From positions 147,797,813 through 147,861,812 of the forward strand of contig CM076193.1 of NCBI GenBank assembly GCA_038277395.1: a DNA stretch of 64,000 nt, in the 5' to 3' direction. Positions within the stretch are counted from its first letter, which is position 1; every line of letters starts with the position of its first letter. The stretch is from Dryocosmus kuriphilus (Eukaryota; Arthropoda; Insecta; Hymenoptera; Cynipidae). Under the pieces are notes generated by a model that saw only the letters and a list, made by a program, of their open reading frames with translations, ran no database searches and was not told where the DNA came from. Shown here in pieces: positions 13,061 to 25,988 of this stretch. A program made the translations under genes and the position numbers.

Positions 13061-16000
13061 TAGAAACTTTAAAAAAATTAATTTAACCAATCATAATCGA
13101 TCCAAACCAATTTCAATGAGATGCTAATCAAACCGGAAAATTCAGACCAGTTCGAAAATATTCAAAATGATTAAATCGAGTCCATCTTAAAATTGATTCC
13201 AAATTTCGTCGCCAAGATACTGAACTCGTTGAAGCTGGTCCAAATCAGTTAAGAATTGTCCCAAAAAATATTCAAAATGACTTTAAGTATCTGGAGTCGG
13301 AAATTCACGAGGTTAGTGAAATTTGGGACTACTTTAGGATAGAGGAAAACTCTAGTTAAAATAAGATCTAAAAATTGACATTTCAAACCACTTTTAAAAA
13401 TTTAGGGCGTCTAAAATAAAGCAAGTTTAAACCAGTTAGGGAGAGTTTTGAATAGTTAGAACGGGTTAGAAAATTTAAAAATTAATTTAACCAGTCATAA
13501 GCGATCTAAACCAATATTAATGAGATGTTAACCAAACCAATGAAACCCATTTAGACCAGTCCGAAAATATTCAAAATGATTAGATCGAGTCGGAACAACT
13601 CTCTAAAATTGATTTCAAATTTCGATAAATCGCCAAGATACTTAACTCATTGAAACTGGACCAAACCAGTTTAGAATTGTTCCAAACCTACAATTTATTT
13701 TCCTGGGCTAAATATTTCTCGGTTTTCGTAACTTTCAAGTAGCATGCAGAATTTTTGTCCAGGCGAAATTCATGAGCTTAGTGAAATTTAGTCTCCTTTA
13801 GGATAGACGGAAATGATTTCAGGTGAAAGCGTACAAGTTAAAAAGAGATCAAAACACTATTGGACATGTTCAAACTATTTTGAAAGAACATAGGACAGTC
13901 TAATGCTAAGTTGGAGCAAGTTCAAATCAGTTAGGGACAGTTTTGAATAGTTTAGAACGGGTTAGAAACTTTAAAAGTTAATTTAACCAGTCATAATCGA
14001 TCTAAACCAATTTTAATGAGATGTTAACCAAACCAATCCGAAACCCATCTAGACCAGTTCGGAAATATTCAAAATGATTAAATCGAGTCGGAACAGGTGT
14101 TTAACTCTCTAAAATTGATTTCAAATTTCGATAGATCGCCAAGATACTTAACTCGTTGAAACTGGACCAAATCAGTTTAGAATTGTTCCAAACCTACAAT
14201 TTACATATTTTCCTGGGCTAAATATTTCTCGGTTTTCGTAACTTTCAAGTAGTATGCAGAATTCTTTTCCAGGCGAAATTCATGAGCTTAGTGAAATTTA
14301 GACTCCTTTAGGATAGACGGAAACATTTTCATGTGAATGCATACTAGTTTAAAAAGAGATCAAAACACTATTGGACAGGTTCAAACCATTTTTGAACACT
14401 TTAGGACAGTTAAAAACTAAGTTGGAGCAAGCTCAAATCAGTTAGGGACAGTTTTGAATAGTTTAGAACGGGTTGGAAACTTTAAAAATTAATTTAACCA
14501 GTCATAATCGATCTAAACCAATTTTAGTGAGATGTTAACCAAACCAATCCGAAACCCATTTAGACCAGTCCGAAAATATTCAAAATGATTGAATCGAGTC
14601 GGAACAGGTTTTTAACTCTCTAAAATTGATTCCAACTTTCGATAAAACGCCAAGATACTTAACTCGTTGAAACTGGTCCAAACCAGCTTAGAATTGTTCC
14701 AAAACCTAGAATTTATTTTCCTGGGCTAAGTCTTTCTCGACTTCCGTAACTTTCAAGTAGTACCTATGCAGAATTTTTTTCCAGTCGAAATTCATGAGCT
14801 TAGTGAAATTTGGGACTACTTTAGAATAGACGGAAACGATTTCAGGTGAATGCGTACTAGTTAGAAAGATGTCAAAACACTATTGGACAGGTTCAAACCA
14901 TTTTTGAACACTTTAGGACAGTTAAAAACTAATTTGGAGCAAGTTCAAACCAGTTAGGGACACTTTTGAAAAGTTTAGGAGGGGTTCGAAACTTTAAAAA
15001 TTAATTTAACCAGTCATAATCAATCAAAACCAATTTTGATGAGATGTTAATTAAAACAATCAGAAACTCGTTCAGACCAGCTCTAAAATATTCAAACTGA
15101 TTAAACTGAGTCGGAACAGGTGTTTAACTCTCCAAAATTGATTTCAAATTTCGATAACTCGCCAAGATACTGAACTCGTTGAAACTGGTCCAAATCAGTT
15201 AAGAATTGTCCCAAACCGAGAACTTATTTTCCTGGGCTACACATTTCTCGATTTTCATAACTTTCAAGTAGTCTGGAGAATTTTTTCTAGCTGAAATTCA
15301 CGAGGTTAGTGAAATTTGGGACTACTTTAGGATAGAGGGAAACGATTTAGAGTAAATACGGCCTAGTTAAAATAAGATCTAAACACTATTGGACAAGTTC
15401 AAACCACTTTTAAAGAATTTAGGGCAGTCTAAAACTAAGTTGGAGCAAGTTTAAACCAGTTAGGGAGAGTTTTGAATAGTTAGAACGGGTTAGAAACTTT
15501 AAAAATTAATTTAACCAGTCATAAGCGATCTAAACCAATTTTAATGAGATGTTAACCAAACCAATCGGAAACCCATTTAGACCAGTTCGAAAATATTCAA
15601 AATGATTAAATCGAGTCGGAACAGGTTTGTAACTCTCTAAAATTGATTTCAAATTTCGATAAATCGCCAAGATACTTAACTCATTGAAACTGGACCAAAC
15701 CAGTTTAGAATTGTTCCAAACCTACAATTTATTTTCCTGGGCTAAATATTTCTCGGTTTTCGTAACTTTCAAGTAGCATGCAGAATTTTTGTCCAGGCGA
15801 AATTCATGAGCTTAGTGAAATTTAGACTCCTTTAGGATAGACGGAAACGATTTCAGGTGAAAGCGTACAAGTTAAAAAGAGATCAAAACACTATTGGACA
15901 TGTTCAAACCATTTTGAAAGAACATAGGACAGTCTAATACTAAGTTGGAGCAAGTTCAAACCAGTTAGGGACAGTTTTGAATAGTTTAGAATGGGTTAGA

Positions 16001-19000
16001 AGCTTTAAAAGTTAATTTAACCAGTCATAATCGATCTAAACCAATTTTAATAAGATGTTAACCAAACCAATCCGAAACCCATCTAGACCAGTTCGAAAAT
16101 ATTCAAAATGATTAAATCGAGTCGGAACAGGTTTTTAACTCTCTAAAATTGATTTCAAATTTCGATAAATCGCCAGGATACTTAACTCGTTAAAACTGGA
16201 CCAAATCAGTTTAGAATTGTTCCAAACTACAATTTACATATTTTCCTGGGCTAAATATTTCTCGGTTTTCGTAACTTTCAAGTAGTATGCAGAATTTTTT
16301 TCCAGGCGAAATTCATGAGCTTAGTGAAATTTAGACTCCTTTAGGATAGACGGAAACATTTTTATGTGAATGCATACTAGTTAAAAAGAGATCAAAACAC
16401 TATTGGACAGGTTCAAACCATTTTTGAACACTTTAGGACAGTTAAAAAACTAAGTTGGAGCAAGTTCAAATCAGTTAGGGACAGTTTTGAATAGTTTAGA
16501 ACGGGGTTAGAAACTTTAAAAATTAATTTAACCAGTCATAATCGATCTGAACCAATTTTAATGAGATGTTAACCAAACCAATCCGAAACCCATTTAGACC
16601 AGTCCGAAAATATTCAAAATGATTAAATCGAGTCGGAACAGGTTTTTAACTCTCTAAAATTGATTCCAAATTTCGATAAATCGCCAAGATACTTAACTCG
16701 TTGAAACTGGTCCAAACCAGCTTAGAATTGTTCCAAACCTAGAATTTATTTTCCTGGGCTAAGTCTTTCTCGACTTTCGTAAATTTCAAGTAGTACCTAT
16801 GCAGAATTTTTTTCCAGTCGAAATTCATGAGCTTAGTGAAATTTGGGACTACTTTAGAATAGACGGAAACGATTTCAGGTGAATGCGTACTAGTTAGAAA
16901 GATGTCAAAACACTATTGGACAGGTTCAAACCATTTTTGAACACTTTAGGACAGTTAAGAACTAATTTGGAGCAAGTTCAAACCAGTTAGGGACACTTTT
17001 GAAAAGTTTAGGAGGGGTTCGAAACTTTAAAAATTAATTTAACCAGTCATAATCAATCAAAACCAATTTTGATGAGATGTTAATTAAAACAATCAGAAAC
17101 TCGTTCAGACCAGCTCTAAAATATTCAAACTGATTAAACCGAGTCGGAACAGGTGTTTAACTCTCCAAAATTGATTTCAAATTTCGATAACTCGCCAAGA
17201 TACTGAACTCGTTGAAACTGGTCCAAATCAGTTAAGAATTGTCCCAAACCGAGAACTTATTTTCCTGGGCTACACATTTCTCGATTTTCATAACTTTCAA
17301 GTAGTCTGGAGAATTTTTTCCAGCTGAAATTCACGAGGTTAGTGAAATTTGGGACTACTTTAGGATAGAGGGAAACGATTTAGAGTAAATACGGCCTAGT
17401 TAAAATAAGATCAAAAACACTATTGGACAAGTTCAAACCACTTTTAAAGAATTTAGGACAGTCTAAAACTAAGTTGGAGCAAGTTTAAACCAGTTAGGGA
17501 GAGCTTTGAATAGTTAGAACGGGTTAGAAACTTTAAAAATTAATTTAACCAGTCATAAGCGATCTAAACCAATTTTAATGAGATGTTAACCAAACCAATC
17601 GGAAACCCATATAGACCAGTCCGAAAATATTCAAAATGATTAAATCGAGTCGGAACAGGTTTGTAACTCTCTAAAATTGATTTCAAATTTCGATAAATCG
17701 CCAAGATACTTAACTCGTTGAAACTGGACCAAACCAGTTTAGAATTGTTCCAAACCTACAATTTATTTTCCTGGGCTAAATATTTCTCGGTTTTCGTGAC
17801 TTTCAAGTAGCATGCAGAATTTTTTTCCAGGCGAAATTCATGAGCTTAGTGAAATTTAGACTCCTTTAGGATAGACGGAAACGATTTCAGGTGAAAGCGT
17901 ACAAGTTAAAAAGAGATCAAAACACTATTGGACATGTTCAAACCATTTTGAAAGAACATATGACAGTCTAATACTAAGTTGGAGCATGTTCAAACCAGTT
18001 AGGGACAGTTTTGAATAGTTTAGAACGGGTTAGAAACTTTAAAAGTTAATTTAACCAGTCATAATCGACCTAAACCAATTTTAATGAGATGTTAACCAAA
18101 ACAATCGGAAACCCATTCAGACCAGTTCGAAAATATTCAAAGTGGTTAAACCGACCCGGAACAGGTTTTTAACTCTTTGAAATTGATGTCAAATTTCAAT
18201 AAATTTCAAGGTGCTTAACTCATTGAAACTGGTCCAAATCAGTTAAGAATAGTCCCAAACCTAGAATTTATTTTCCTGGGCTAAATATTTCTCGATTTTC
18301 GTAACTTTCGATTAGTATGCAGAATTTTTTCCAGTCAAGATTCATTAGCTTAGTGAAATTTGGACTACTTTAGGATAGGCGGAAACGATTTCAGGTGAAA
18401 GCGTACTAGTTAAAAAAGAGATCAAAACACTATTGAACAGGTTCAAACCATTTTCGAACACTTTAGGACAGTTAAAAGCTAAGCGGGAGCAAGTTTAAAT
18501 CAGTTAGGGACAGTATTAAATAGTTGAGAACGGGTTAGAAACTTTAAAAATTAATTTAACCAGTCATAATCGATCCAAACCAATTTTAATGAGATGTTAA
18601 CCAAAACAATCGGAAACCCATTCAGACCAGTTCGAAAAAATTCAAAGTGGCTAAATCGAGCCGGAACAGGTTTTTGACTCTCTGAAATTGATGTCAAATT
18701 TAAATAAATTTCCAAGGTGCTTAGCTCATTGAAACTGTTTCAAACCAGTTTAGAATTGTCCCAAACCTAGAATCTTTTTCCTGGGATAAATATTCCTCAA
18801 TTTTCGTAACTTTCAAGTAGTTTGCAGAATTTTTTCCAGGCGAAATTTATGAGCTTAGTGAAATTTGGACTTTTTACGATAGACGGAATAGATTTCAGTT
18901 GAATGCGTACTAGTTTTCAAAAGAGATCAAAACACTATTGCACAGGTTCAAACCATTTCTGGACACTGTATAACAGTTAAAAACTAAGTTGGAGCAAGTT

Positions 19001-19600
19001 CAAACCAGTCAAGGACATTTTTGGGTAGCTTAGAAGAGGTTAGACACTTTAAAAATTAATTTCACCAGTACCAACCGATCTAAACCAACTTAGATGATCC
19101 TTTTATCGAAACAATATGAAACCCATTCAAACCAGTTCGAAAACATTCAAAAGGGTTCAACCGATCCGAAACTGGTTTATAACTCTCTAAAATTGATTTC
19201 AAGTTTCAATAATTCGCCAAGATACTTAAGTCGTTGAAACTGGCACAAACCAGCCTAGAACTGTCTCAAACCTAGAATTTATTTTTCTGGGCTAAATATT
19301 GTTTGATTTTCAAGAACTGTCCAGAATTTTGTTCCAATCTAAATTCGCGAGTTCAATGAACTTTCAGACTATTTTAGGAAGGACGAAAGCGATTTAAGGT
19401 GAATTTGGACTAGTCAAAATATGTTTAAAACACTATCGGTCAGGTTCAAACAACTTTCTAGACATTTTTGATAAGTTCAAACTACTACAGAACTGTTTTT
19501 AATATGTTAGAGCTAGTTTTGGGTAAAAATTACGCGATTGGTTTTGAGAGGTTAGTACCAGATTTATAATATGTTTAAATTAGTTTTAGGACAAGCTGAG
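13061..19600. repeat. satellite 1, diverged right flank
   Basis: The same satellite continues, but monomers are increasingly different from the core consensus. The first part (about 13,070-13,440) has several internal deletions. From about 18.1 kb substitutions accumulate, and beyond 19.3 kb only scattered words such as CAGGTTCAAAC remain. A homogeneous centre with a decayed edge is usual for satellites maintained by unequal exchange. The left edge at 2,228 is abrupt by comparison. Confidence 0.9.
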
Positions 19601-19611
19601 TTTTTATATTC

Positions 19612-20375
19612 TCATCTCTGTGAGGAGGTATTAGTTTTATGTGAAAAATGACTTTCACGGATTTCATGAAATCTCGACGTTTCGTGACTCCCTGAATCCG
19701 AAAAAACATGTTTTACGACGGTGTCTGTCTGTCTGTTGTCGTCGTTGTCGTTGTCGTCGGCGCCTCTTCCCACGATAACTTTCGAAGTACTAATCGGATT
19801 GATTTGCGGTTTGGCACACTTCTTTAAGGCGTGAAAGGTAAGGACGAGTTCGTTAACCAGCGTTTTTGGACCAGTGGTTATGGTTTTATCCATCAAAAAC
19901 TGTTTTCACAAAATGAAGAAATCCATTTTCCGGCTAAACTATGCAAGATAGAAAAAAAAGTATAAAGTGAAATTGTTTGTCTGAAAAAACTCTATAAATT
20001 TTGTTTTAATCATTTTTTGAGGAAATGCACGGTTTTTGTTTTAATCGAGAAAACGTTATTAAAAATAAAAAATTCTTTCCCGTCAAAGTATGCAAGACAC
20101 GAAAGATACGTTGTTCACCCCAAAGAGATCTACAAAGTTTCTCTCTTTCATTTTTTTGTAAATACGCATATTTTTTTAATTGTTCGCGAAATATGTTATT
20201 AAATACAAACAAATCCACTTTTCAGCAAATCTATGCGCGATACAAGAAAATATTAACAAGCAGAATTGTTCATCTTATTTTATATAAGACTCATCGTTCT
20301 GCTTTTAAGAATCGAAGACCTGCATTGTTAAAATTTATAAAATCTCAAAAAAAACTTTAATAATCGACAATGGAT
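19612..20375 (+). repeat. dispersed repeat, copy 1 (matches 63,481-64,000)
   Basis: Collinear with the window's right end: both copies share CACGATAACTTTCGAAG, CTAATCGGATTG, GTTATGGTTTTATCCATC, a GTCTGTCTGTC region, GTTGTCGTCGT repeats and AAAACGTTATTAAAAATAAA. Downstream, a unit of about 145-150 bp recurs three times, marked by TATGCAAGATA at 19,938, TATGCAAGACA near 20,088 and TATGCGCGATA near 20,231. A 94-codon open frame on the minus strand (19,612-19,896) is partly conserved in the other copy but is dominated by low-complexity Asp/Asn codons, and I do not call it a gene. Mobile-element class unknown. Confidence 0.7.
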
Positions 20376-20393
20376 TTTTAAAAGAAGGGACTG

Positions 20394-20640
20394 TCGGGCG
20401 CGAAGCGCGAGTGTCATGATGAGAATGTATTCCTTAAGGCCGATAGGGCCTCAAGTAAAATAATTTTCTTTCAAATCTTTAACAAAATAAAAGTTTAATA
20501 ATTCGATTAAAAGTAGGTGTTTTGAAAGTTTAAAACCCAAGTAACGAAAATCGAGCACGAAGTGCGAGGACCAAAAATATCCGAGCGCGAAGCGAGCCAC
20601 GCGCGAAGCGCGTGATGAGAATGTGCTAACGGAGTGAATA
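20394..20640 (+). repeat. dispersed repeat with GCGCGAAGCGCG motifs, copy 2
   Basis: Second copy of the repeat at 1,257-1,475. It begins with GGGCGCGAAGCGCGAGTG and ends with CGCGCGAAGCGCGTGATGAG, so a near-palindromic GCGCGAAGCGC core occurs at both ends and an AT-rich stretch lies between. The interior also contains GGCCGATAGGGCC. It could form a strong cruciform. Confidence 0.65.
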
Positions 20641-20712
20641 GATTTTTTTGGATATGTTCGGACTAGTTAGAACACACGTTTAGAAAAGATTGCGAATATT
20701 TTGAAGACTTAC

Positions 20713-21038
20713 CATTTCGCCATCTAGGAATCGTGACAAAAAGCTTGTTCCTCCAGATTTCTATTCCGACTGGAAGTGAATTTTCTGGAACGAAATCACC
20801 CTTTTCCAGGGCCATTTGCCTGCTTGCCTCATCTGGGTAAGCAAAGTCCATTGCACTCCATGCATATCTTTCGAGAAGAGGAGCACGTCCAAATTGTGCT
20901 CCTTGTGATACTCCTCCCCCATCCTTGTATTCCTTCACTAAGTTCGATGAAAACCAACAGTAGGGTGAAAAAGGTCAAATATCCCTTGTATCTTCGAGCC
21001 GGACCACCAGTTTCCGTATTTCTTGGAAAATTTCCCAT
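20713..21038 (-). pseudogene. orphan first exon of a Yellow / major royal jelly protein family gene, frame broken
   Basis: On the minus strand, residues matching the Yellow/MRJP family start are read near 20,715-20,870: an aromatic-rich start, then DFAYPDEASRQMAL, then the family hallmark of the type PENSLPVGIEIW followed by KLFVTIPRWRNG. The match runs directly into a textbook splice donor GTAAGT on the minus strand (first base at 20,712), in codon phase 1. Yellow proteins are secreted, and a hydrophobic signal-like stretch (YLTFFTLLLVFIELSEG) lies upstream after an ATG at 21,038, but in a different frame, so one frame change separates signal peptide and domain. No further Yellow exon is visible downstream, where dispersed repeats and satellite follow. 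I read it as a stranded, probably dead exon. An indel error in an otherwise real exon is the alternative. Confidence 0.6.
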
Positions 21039-21080
21039 CGTCGAGCAAGTTCTAAACAAGTTCAAACCTAGGATATGTTA

Positions 21081-21359
21081 AAATTACTTTTTGACAATTT
21101 TCGGTGATTCTCGATTTGTTCAGTTTAGTTGAAATAGGTTAATATTTTTTTTGATTATATTTGATTGGCTCACTGTGGTCTCTCAAATTTTTAAATTAAA
21201 AATATTTCTAAACAGGGTGGCGATTTATAGAATGACTTAGAATTCCAGGTCAAAATTGTTTAATTTTCCTAGTCAATTTAATACACTTTATTTATGGTTT
21301 GTATACTTTTTTAGCTTATAGTATCCATTAAAATAAGCTTTCAGGTTATTTATATATTT
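21081..21359. other. AT-rich junction before satellite 2
   Basis: Diverged AT-rich sequence. Only weak satellite-like words (TTCCAGGTCAAAATTG) are visible, so it is probably a decayed satellite 2 edge. Confidence 0.45.
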
Positions 21360-24300
21360 TTTTAGGTTTCAAGGTCAAGCTGCCACCCCTTATAACACGT
21401 TTAAACTTGTTTCATAATATTTGGGAGTCTTTGAAACTTGTTTCAGACAAGTTAATTTAAGATTAAACAAGCTACGAGCACTTTAAACCTATTCAATGAT
21501 AAACAAGTTCGGACTGGTATAAATAAATTTATGACTGTTCAAAAAATTTTGAACCAAAATCGAACCACTTTAAACTTATTTCGAATAGGTTAAAACTGAC
21601 TCTATAGTTTTTTATAGCCCGAATGTTAACTCCGAAAAACATAGTTTCCAAGCAAAACGCTTGTAAAAAGTCGTCAATCGTGACCCAGGAATATTATTAA
21701 ATAATTCACGATCTACTCTTTTCGGTATATTATTAATAAAAATGTACAAAATGAATACTGTACTATGTTTTTAAAATGTATTTAGAAACCACAAGAAATT
21801 TTTAATATAAATCTAAATACTTTTAGGATTTTCTGTGATTTAAAAAATTCCAGGTTATTTCTAGATTTTTCAAGGTAACAAGGTCAACCACTCTGTATAA
21901 CACGCTTAAACTTGTTCCCTTATGCTTTGGAGTTTTTGAGACTTGTTTCGGACAAGTAAGTGTAAGATGAAACAAGCTAAGATTACTTTAAAACTATTTA
22001 ATGACAGTTTTAAAATGTTCTGACTGCTCCAAATGCATTTATGACCGTTTAAAATAAGTTCAACCAAACTTGAACCACTTTAAACTTATCGAACAGGCTA
22101 AAACTGACTCTATAGTATCTTAAAGCCTGACTGTTAACTCCGAAGAAAAATAGTTTCCAAGCAAAAAACTTGTAAAAAGTAGTCAATCGTGACCCAGGAA
22201 TATTATTAAATAATTCACGATCGACACTTTTCGGTATATTATTAATAAAAATGTACAAAATGGATACTGTACTCTGTTTTTAAAATATATTTAGAAACCA
22301 CAATACATTTTTAATTTAAATCTAAATACTTTTAGGGTTTTCTGTGATTTAAAAAATTCCAGGTTATTTCTAGATTTTTCAAGGTAACAAGGTCAACCAC
22401 CCTGTATAACACGCTTAAACTTGTTCCCTTATGCTTTGGAGTTTTTGAGACTTGTTTCGGACAAGTAAGTGTAAGATGAAACAAGCTAAGATTACTTTAA
22501 AACTATTTAATGACAGTTTTAAAATGTTCTGACTGCTCCAAATGCATTTATGACCGTTTAAAATAAGTTCAACCAAACTTGAACCACTTTAAACTTATCG
22601 AACAGGCTAAAACTGACTCTATAGTATCTTAAAGCCTGACTGTTAACTCCGAAGAAAAATAGTTTCCAAGCAAAAAACTTGTAAAAAGTAGTCAATCGTG
22701 ACCCAGGAATATTATTAAATAATTCACGATCTACTCTTTTCGGTATATTATTAATAAAAATGTACAAAATGAATACTGTACCTACTATGTTTTTAAAATG
22801 TATTTAGAAACCACAAGAAATTTTTAATATAAATCTAAATACTTTTAGGATTTTCTGTGATTTAAAAAATTCCAGGTTATTTCTAGATTTTTCAAGGTAA
22901 CAAGGTCAACCACCCTGTATAACACGCTTAAACTTGTTCCCTTATGCTTTGGAGTTTTTGAGACTTGTTTCGGACAAGTAAGTGTAAGATGAAACAAGCT
23001 AAGATTACTTTAAAACTATTTAATGACAGTTTTAAAATGTTCTGACTGCTCCAAATGCATTTATGACCGTTTAAAATAAGTTCAACCAAACTTGAACCAC
23101 TTTAAACTTATCGAACAGGCTAAAACTGACTCTATAGTATCTTAAAGCCTGACTGTTAACTCCGAAGAAAAATAGTTTCCAAGCAAAAAACTTGTAAAAA
23201 GTAGTCAATCGTGACCCAGGAATATTATTAAATAATTCACGATCGACACTTTTCGGTATATTATTAATAAAAATGTACAAAATGGATACTGTACTCTGTT
23301 TTTAAAATATATTTAGAAACCACAATACATTTTTAATTTAAATCTAAATACTTTTAGGGTTTTCTGTGATTTAAAAAATTCCAGGTTATTTCTAGATTTT
23401 TCAAGGTAACAAGGTCAACCACCCTGTATAACACGCTTAAACTTGTTCCCTTATGCTTTGGAGTTTTTGAGACTTGTTTCGGACAAGTAAGTGTAAGATG
23501 AAACAAGCTAAGATTACTTTAAAACTATTTAATGACAGTTTTAAAATGTTCTGACTGCTCCAAATGCATTTATGACCGTTTAAAATAAGTTCAACCAAAC
23601 TTGAACCACTTTAAACTTATCGAACAGGCTAAAACTGACTCTATAGTATCTTAAAGCCTGACTGTTAACTCCGAAGAAAAATAGTTTCCAAGCAAAAAAC
23701 TTGTAAAAAGTAGTCAATCGTGACCCAGGAATATTATTAAATAATTCACGATCTACTCTTTTCGGTATATTATTAATAAAAATGTACAAAATGAATACTG
23801 TACCTACTATGTTTTTAAAATGTATTTAGAAACCACAAGAAATTTTTAATATAAATCTAAATACTTTTAGGATTTTCTGTGATTTAAAAAATTCCAGGTT
23901 ATTTCTAGATTTTTCAAGGGTAACAAGGTCAACCACCCTGTATAACACGCTTAAACTTGTTCCCTTATGCTTTGGAGTTTTTGAGACTTGTTTCGGACAA
24001 GTAAGTGTAAGATGAAACAAGCTAAGATTACTTTAAAACTATTTATTGACAGTTTTAAAATGTTCTGACTGCTCCAAATGCATTTATGACCGTTTAAAAT
24101 AAGTTCAACCAAACTTGAACCACTTTAAACTTATCGAACAGGCTAAAACTGACTCTATAGTTTTTTAAAGCCTGACTGTTAACTCCGAAGAAAAATAGTT
24201 TCCAAGCAAAAAACTTGTAAAAAGTAGTCAATCGTGACCCAGGAATATTATTAAATAATTCACGATCTACTCTTTTCGGTATATTATTAATAAAAATGTA

Positions 24301-24830
24301 CAAAATGAATACTGTACTATGGTTTTAAAATGTATTTAGAAACCACAAGAAATTTTTAATATAAATCTAAATACTCTTAGGATTTTCTGTGATTTAAAAC
24401 ATTCCAGGTTATTTCTACATTTTTCAAGGTAACAAGGTCAACCACCCTGTATAACATGCTTAAACTTGTTTCCTTATATTTTGGAGTTTTTGAGACTTGT
24501 TTCGGACAAGTAAGTGTAAGGTCAAATAAGCTAAGATTACCTTAAAACTATTCAATGACAGTTTTATTTAAAAAGTCTGACTGCTGTACATGCATTTATG
24601 ACCATTTAAAATAAGTTCAACCAAACTGGAACCACTGTAAACTTATTTCGAACTGGTTAAAACTAACTCTATAGTTTTTTGAAGTCTGACAGTTAACTCT
24701 GAAGAAAAATAGTTTTCAAAAAAAAAATTGTAAAAGGTAGTCAATCGTGGCCCAGGAATATTATTAAATAATTCACGATCGACACTTTTCGGTATATTAT
24801 TAATAAAAATGTACAAAATAAATACCGTAG
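21360..24830. repeat. satellite 2, homogeneous part with 1,022-bp dimers
   Basis: A tandem array. The same minus-strand 69-codon window recurs at 22,049, 22,558, 23,071, 23,580 and 24,094, giving steps of 509, 513, 509 and 514 bp. CACGATCGACAC and CACGATCTACTC variants alternate (22,219; 22,728; 23,240; 23,750), so the homogenised unit is a dimer of about 1,022 bp. The fifth copy (near 24,264) repeats the second type and breaks the alternation. Repeated words include AGACTTGTTTCGGACAAG, a small inverted repeat. The recurrent small open frames are not genes; they simply repeat with the monomer. Confidence 0.95.
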
Positions 24831-25988
24831 CATGTTTTTAAAATATATTTAGAAACCGCAAGAAATTTTAAATTAAAGTCTAAATACTTTTAGGGTTCTC
24901 TGTGATTTAAAAAATTCCAGGTTATTTCTAGATTTTTCAAGGTAACAAGGTCAACCACCCTGTATAACACGCTTAAACATGTTCCTTTATGTTTTGGAGC
25001 TTTTGAAACTTGTTTCGGACAAGTAAGTGTAAGATCAAACAAGCTAAGATACTGGAAACTTATTTGAAACAGGTTCAAACTGATTCTTTAATTTTTTGAA
25101 AGCCTGACAGTTAACTCCAAAGAACAATATTTTCCGAGAAAAAAACGTGCAAAAGTGGTCAATCGTGGACCCGGAATATTATATAATTCAAGATTGATTC
25201 TTTTAGGTATATTATAAATAAAAATGTACAAAATAGATACTGTACTTCGTTTTTAGAATATATTTAGAAAACACATGAAATTTTCAATTGAAGTCGAAAT
25301 ACTTGTAGGGGTTTTTTGTGATCTAAATAGTTCCAGGTCTTCTACAGGTTTTTGAAGGTATCAATGTAAAATTCCCAACCTGTATAACACGTTTGGAATT
25401 GTTTCCTAGAGTTCCGGGGTTTTTGAAACTTGTTTCGGGCAAGTTAATTTAATACAAAACAAGCTAAAGTCAGTTTAACCTTATTCAATGAAATTTTAAA
25501 CAGGTTCGAACTGATGCAAATAAATTTATGACTGCTTAAAATAAGTTGAAAGAAATTTGGAAAAAATCTAAACTTATTTCGAACAGCTTAAAACTGACTA
25601 TAGTTTTTCGAGAGTCTGACAGTTAACTCAGAAGAAAAATAGTTTCCGAGAAAAAAAATTGCAAAAAGTGGTCAATTCTGGACCAGAAATATTATATAAT
25701 TCGAGACTGACTCTTTTAGGTATATTATAAATAAAAATGTACAAAAAGGTTACTGTACTTCGTTTTTAAAATATATTCAGAAACCACATAAAAGATTCAC
25801 TTTAAATCGAAATACTTTTAGGGTATCTTGTGATTAAAAAGATTCCGGGAAAAATAGTTTCCGAGAAGAAAACGTGCAAAAAGTGGTCAATCGTGGACCC
25901 GGAATATTATATAATTCAAGATTGACTCTTTTAGGTATATTATAAATAAAAATGTACAAAAAGGTTACTGTACTTCGTTTTTAAAATA
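24831..25988. repeat. satellite 2, diverged and partly deleted monomers
   Basis: Satellite 2 monomers with internal deletions. Near 25,045 about 90 bases are missing, and at about 25,850 the array jumps from GATTCCGGG directly into the GAAAAATAGTTTCCGAG part of the next monomer, leaving a partial unit. The array is interrupted at 25,989 by a mariner element. Confidence 0.85.

Noticed and set aside
2228..19600. Satellite 1 as a CRISPR-like or bacterial repeat array
   Set aside because: Units are contiguous 507-510 bp monomers without spacers, in an AT-rich eukaryotic setting with introns and retroelements.
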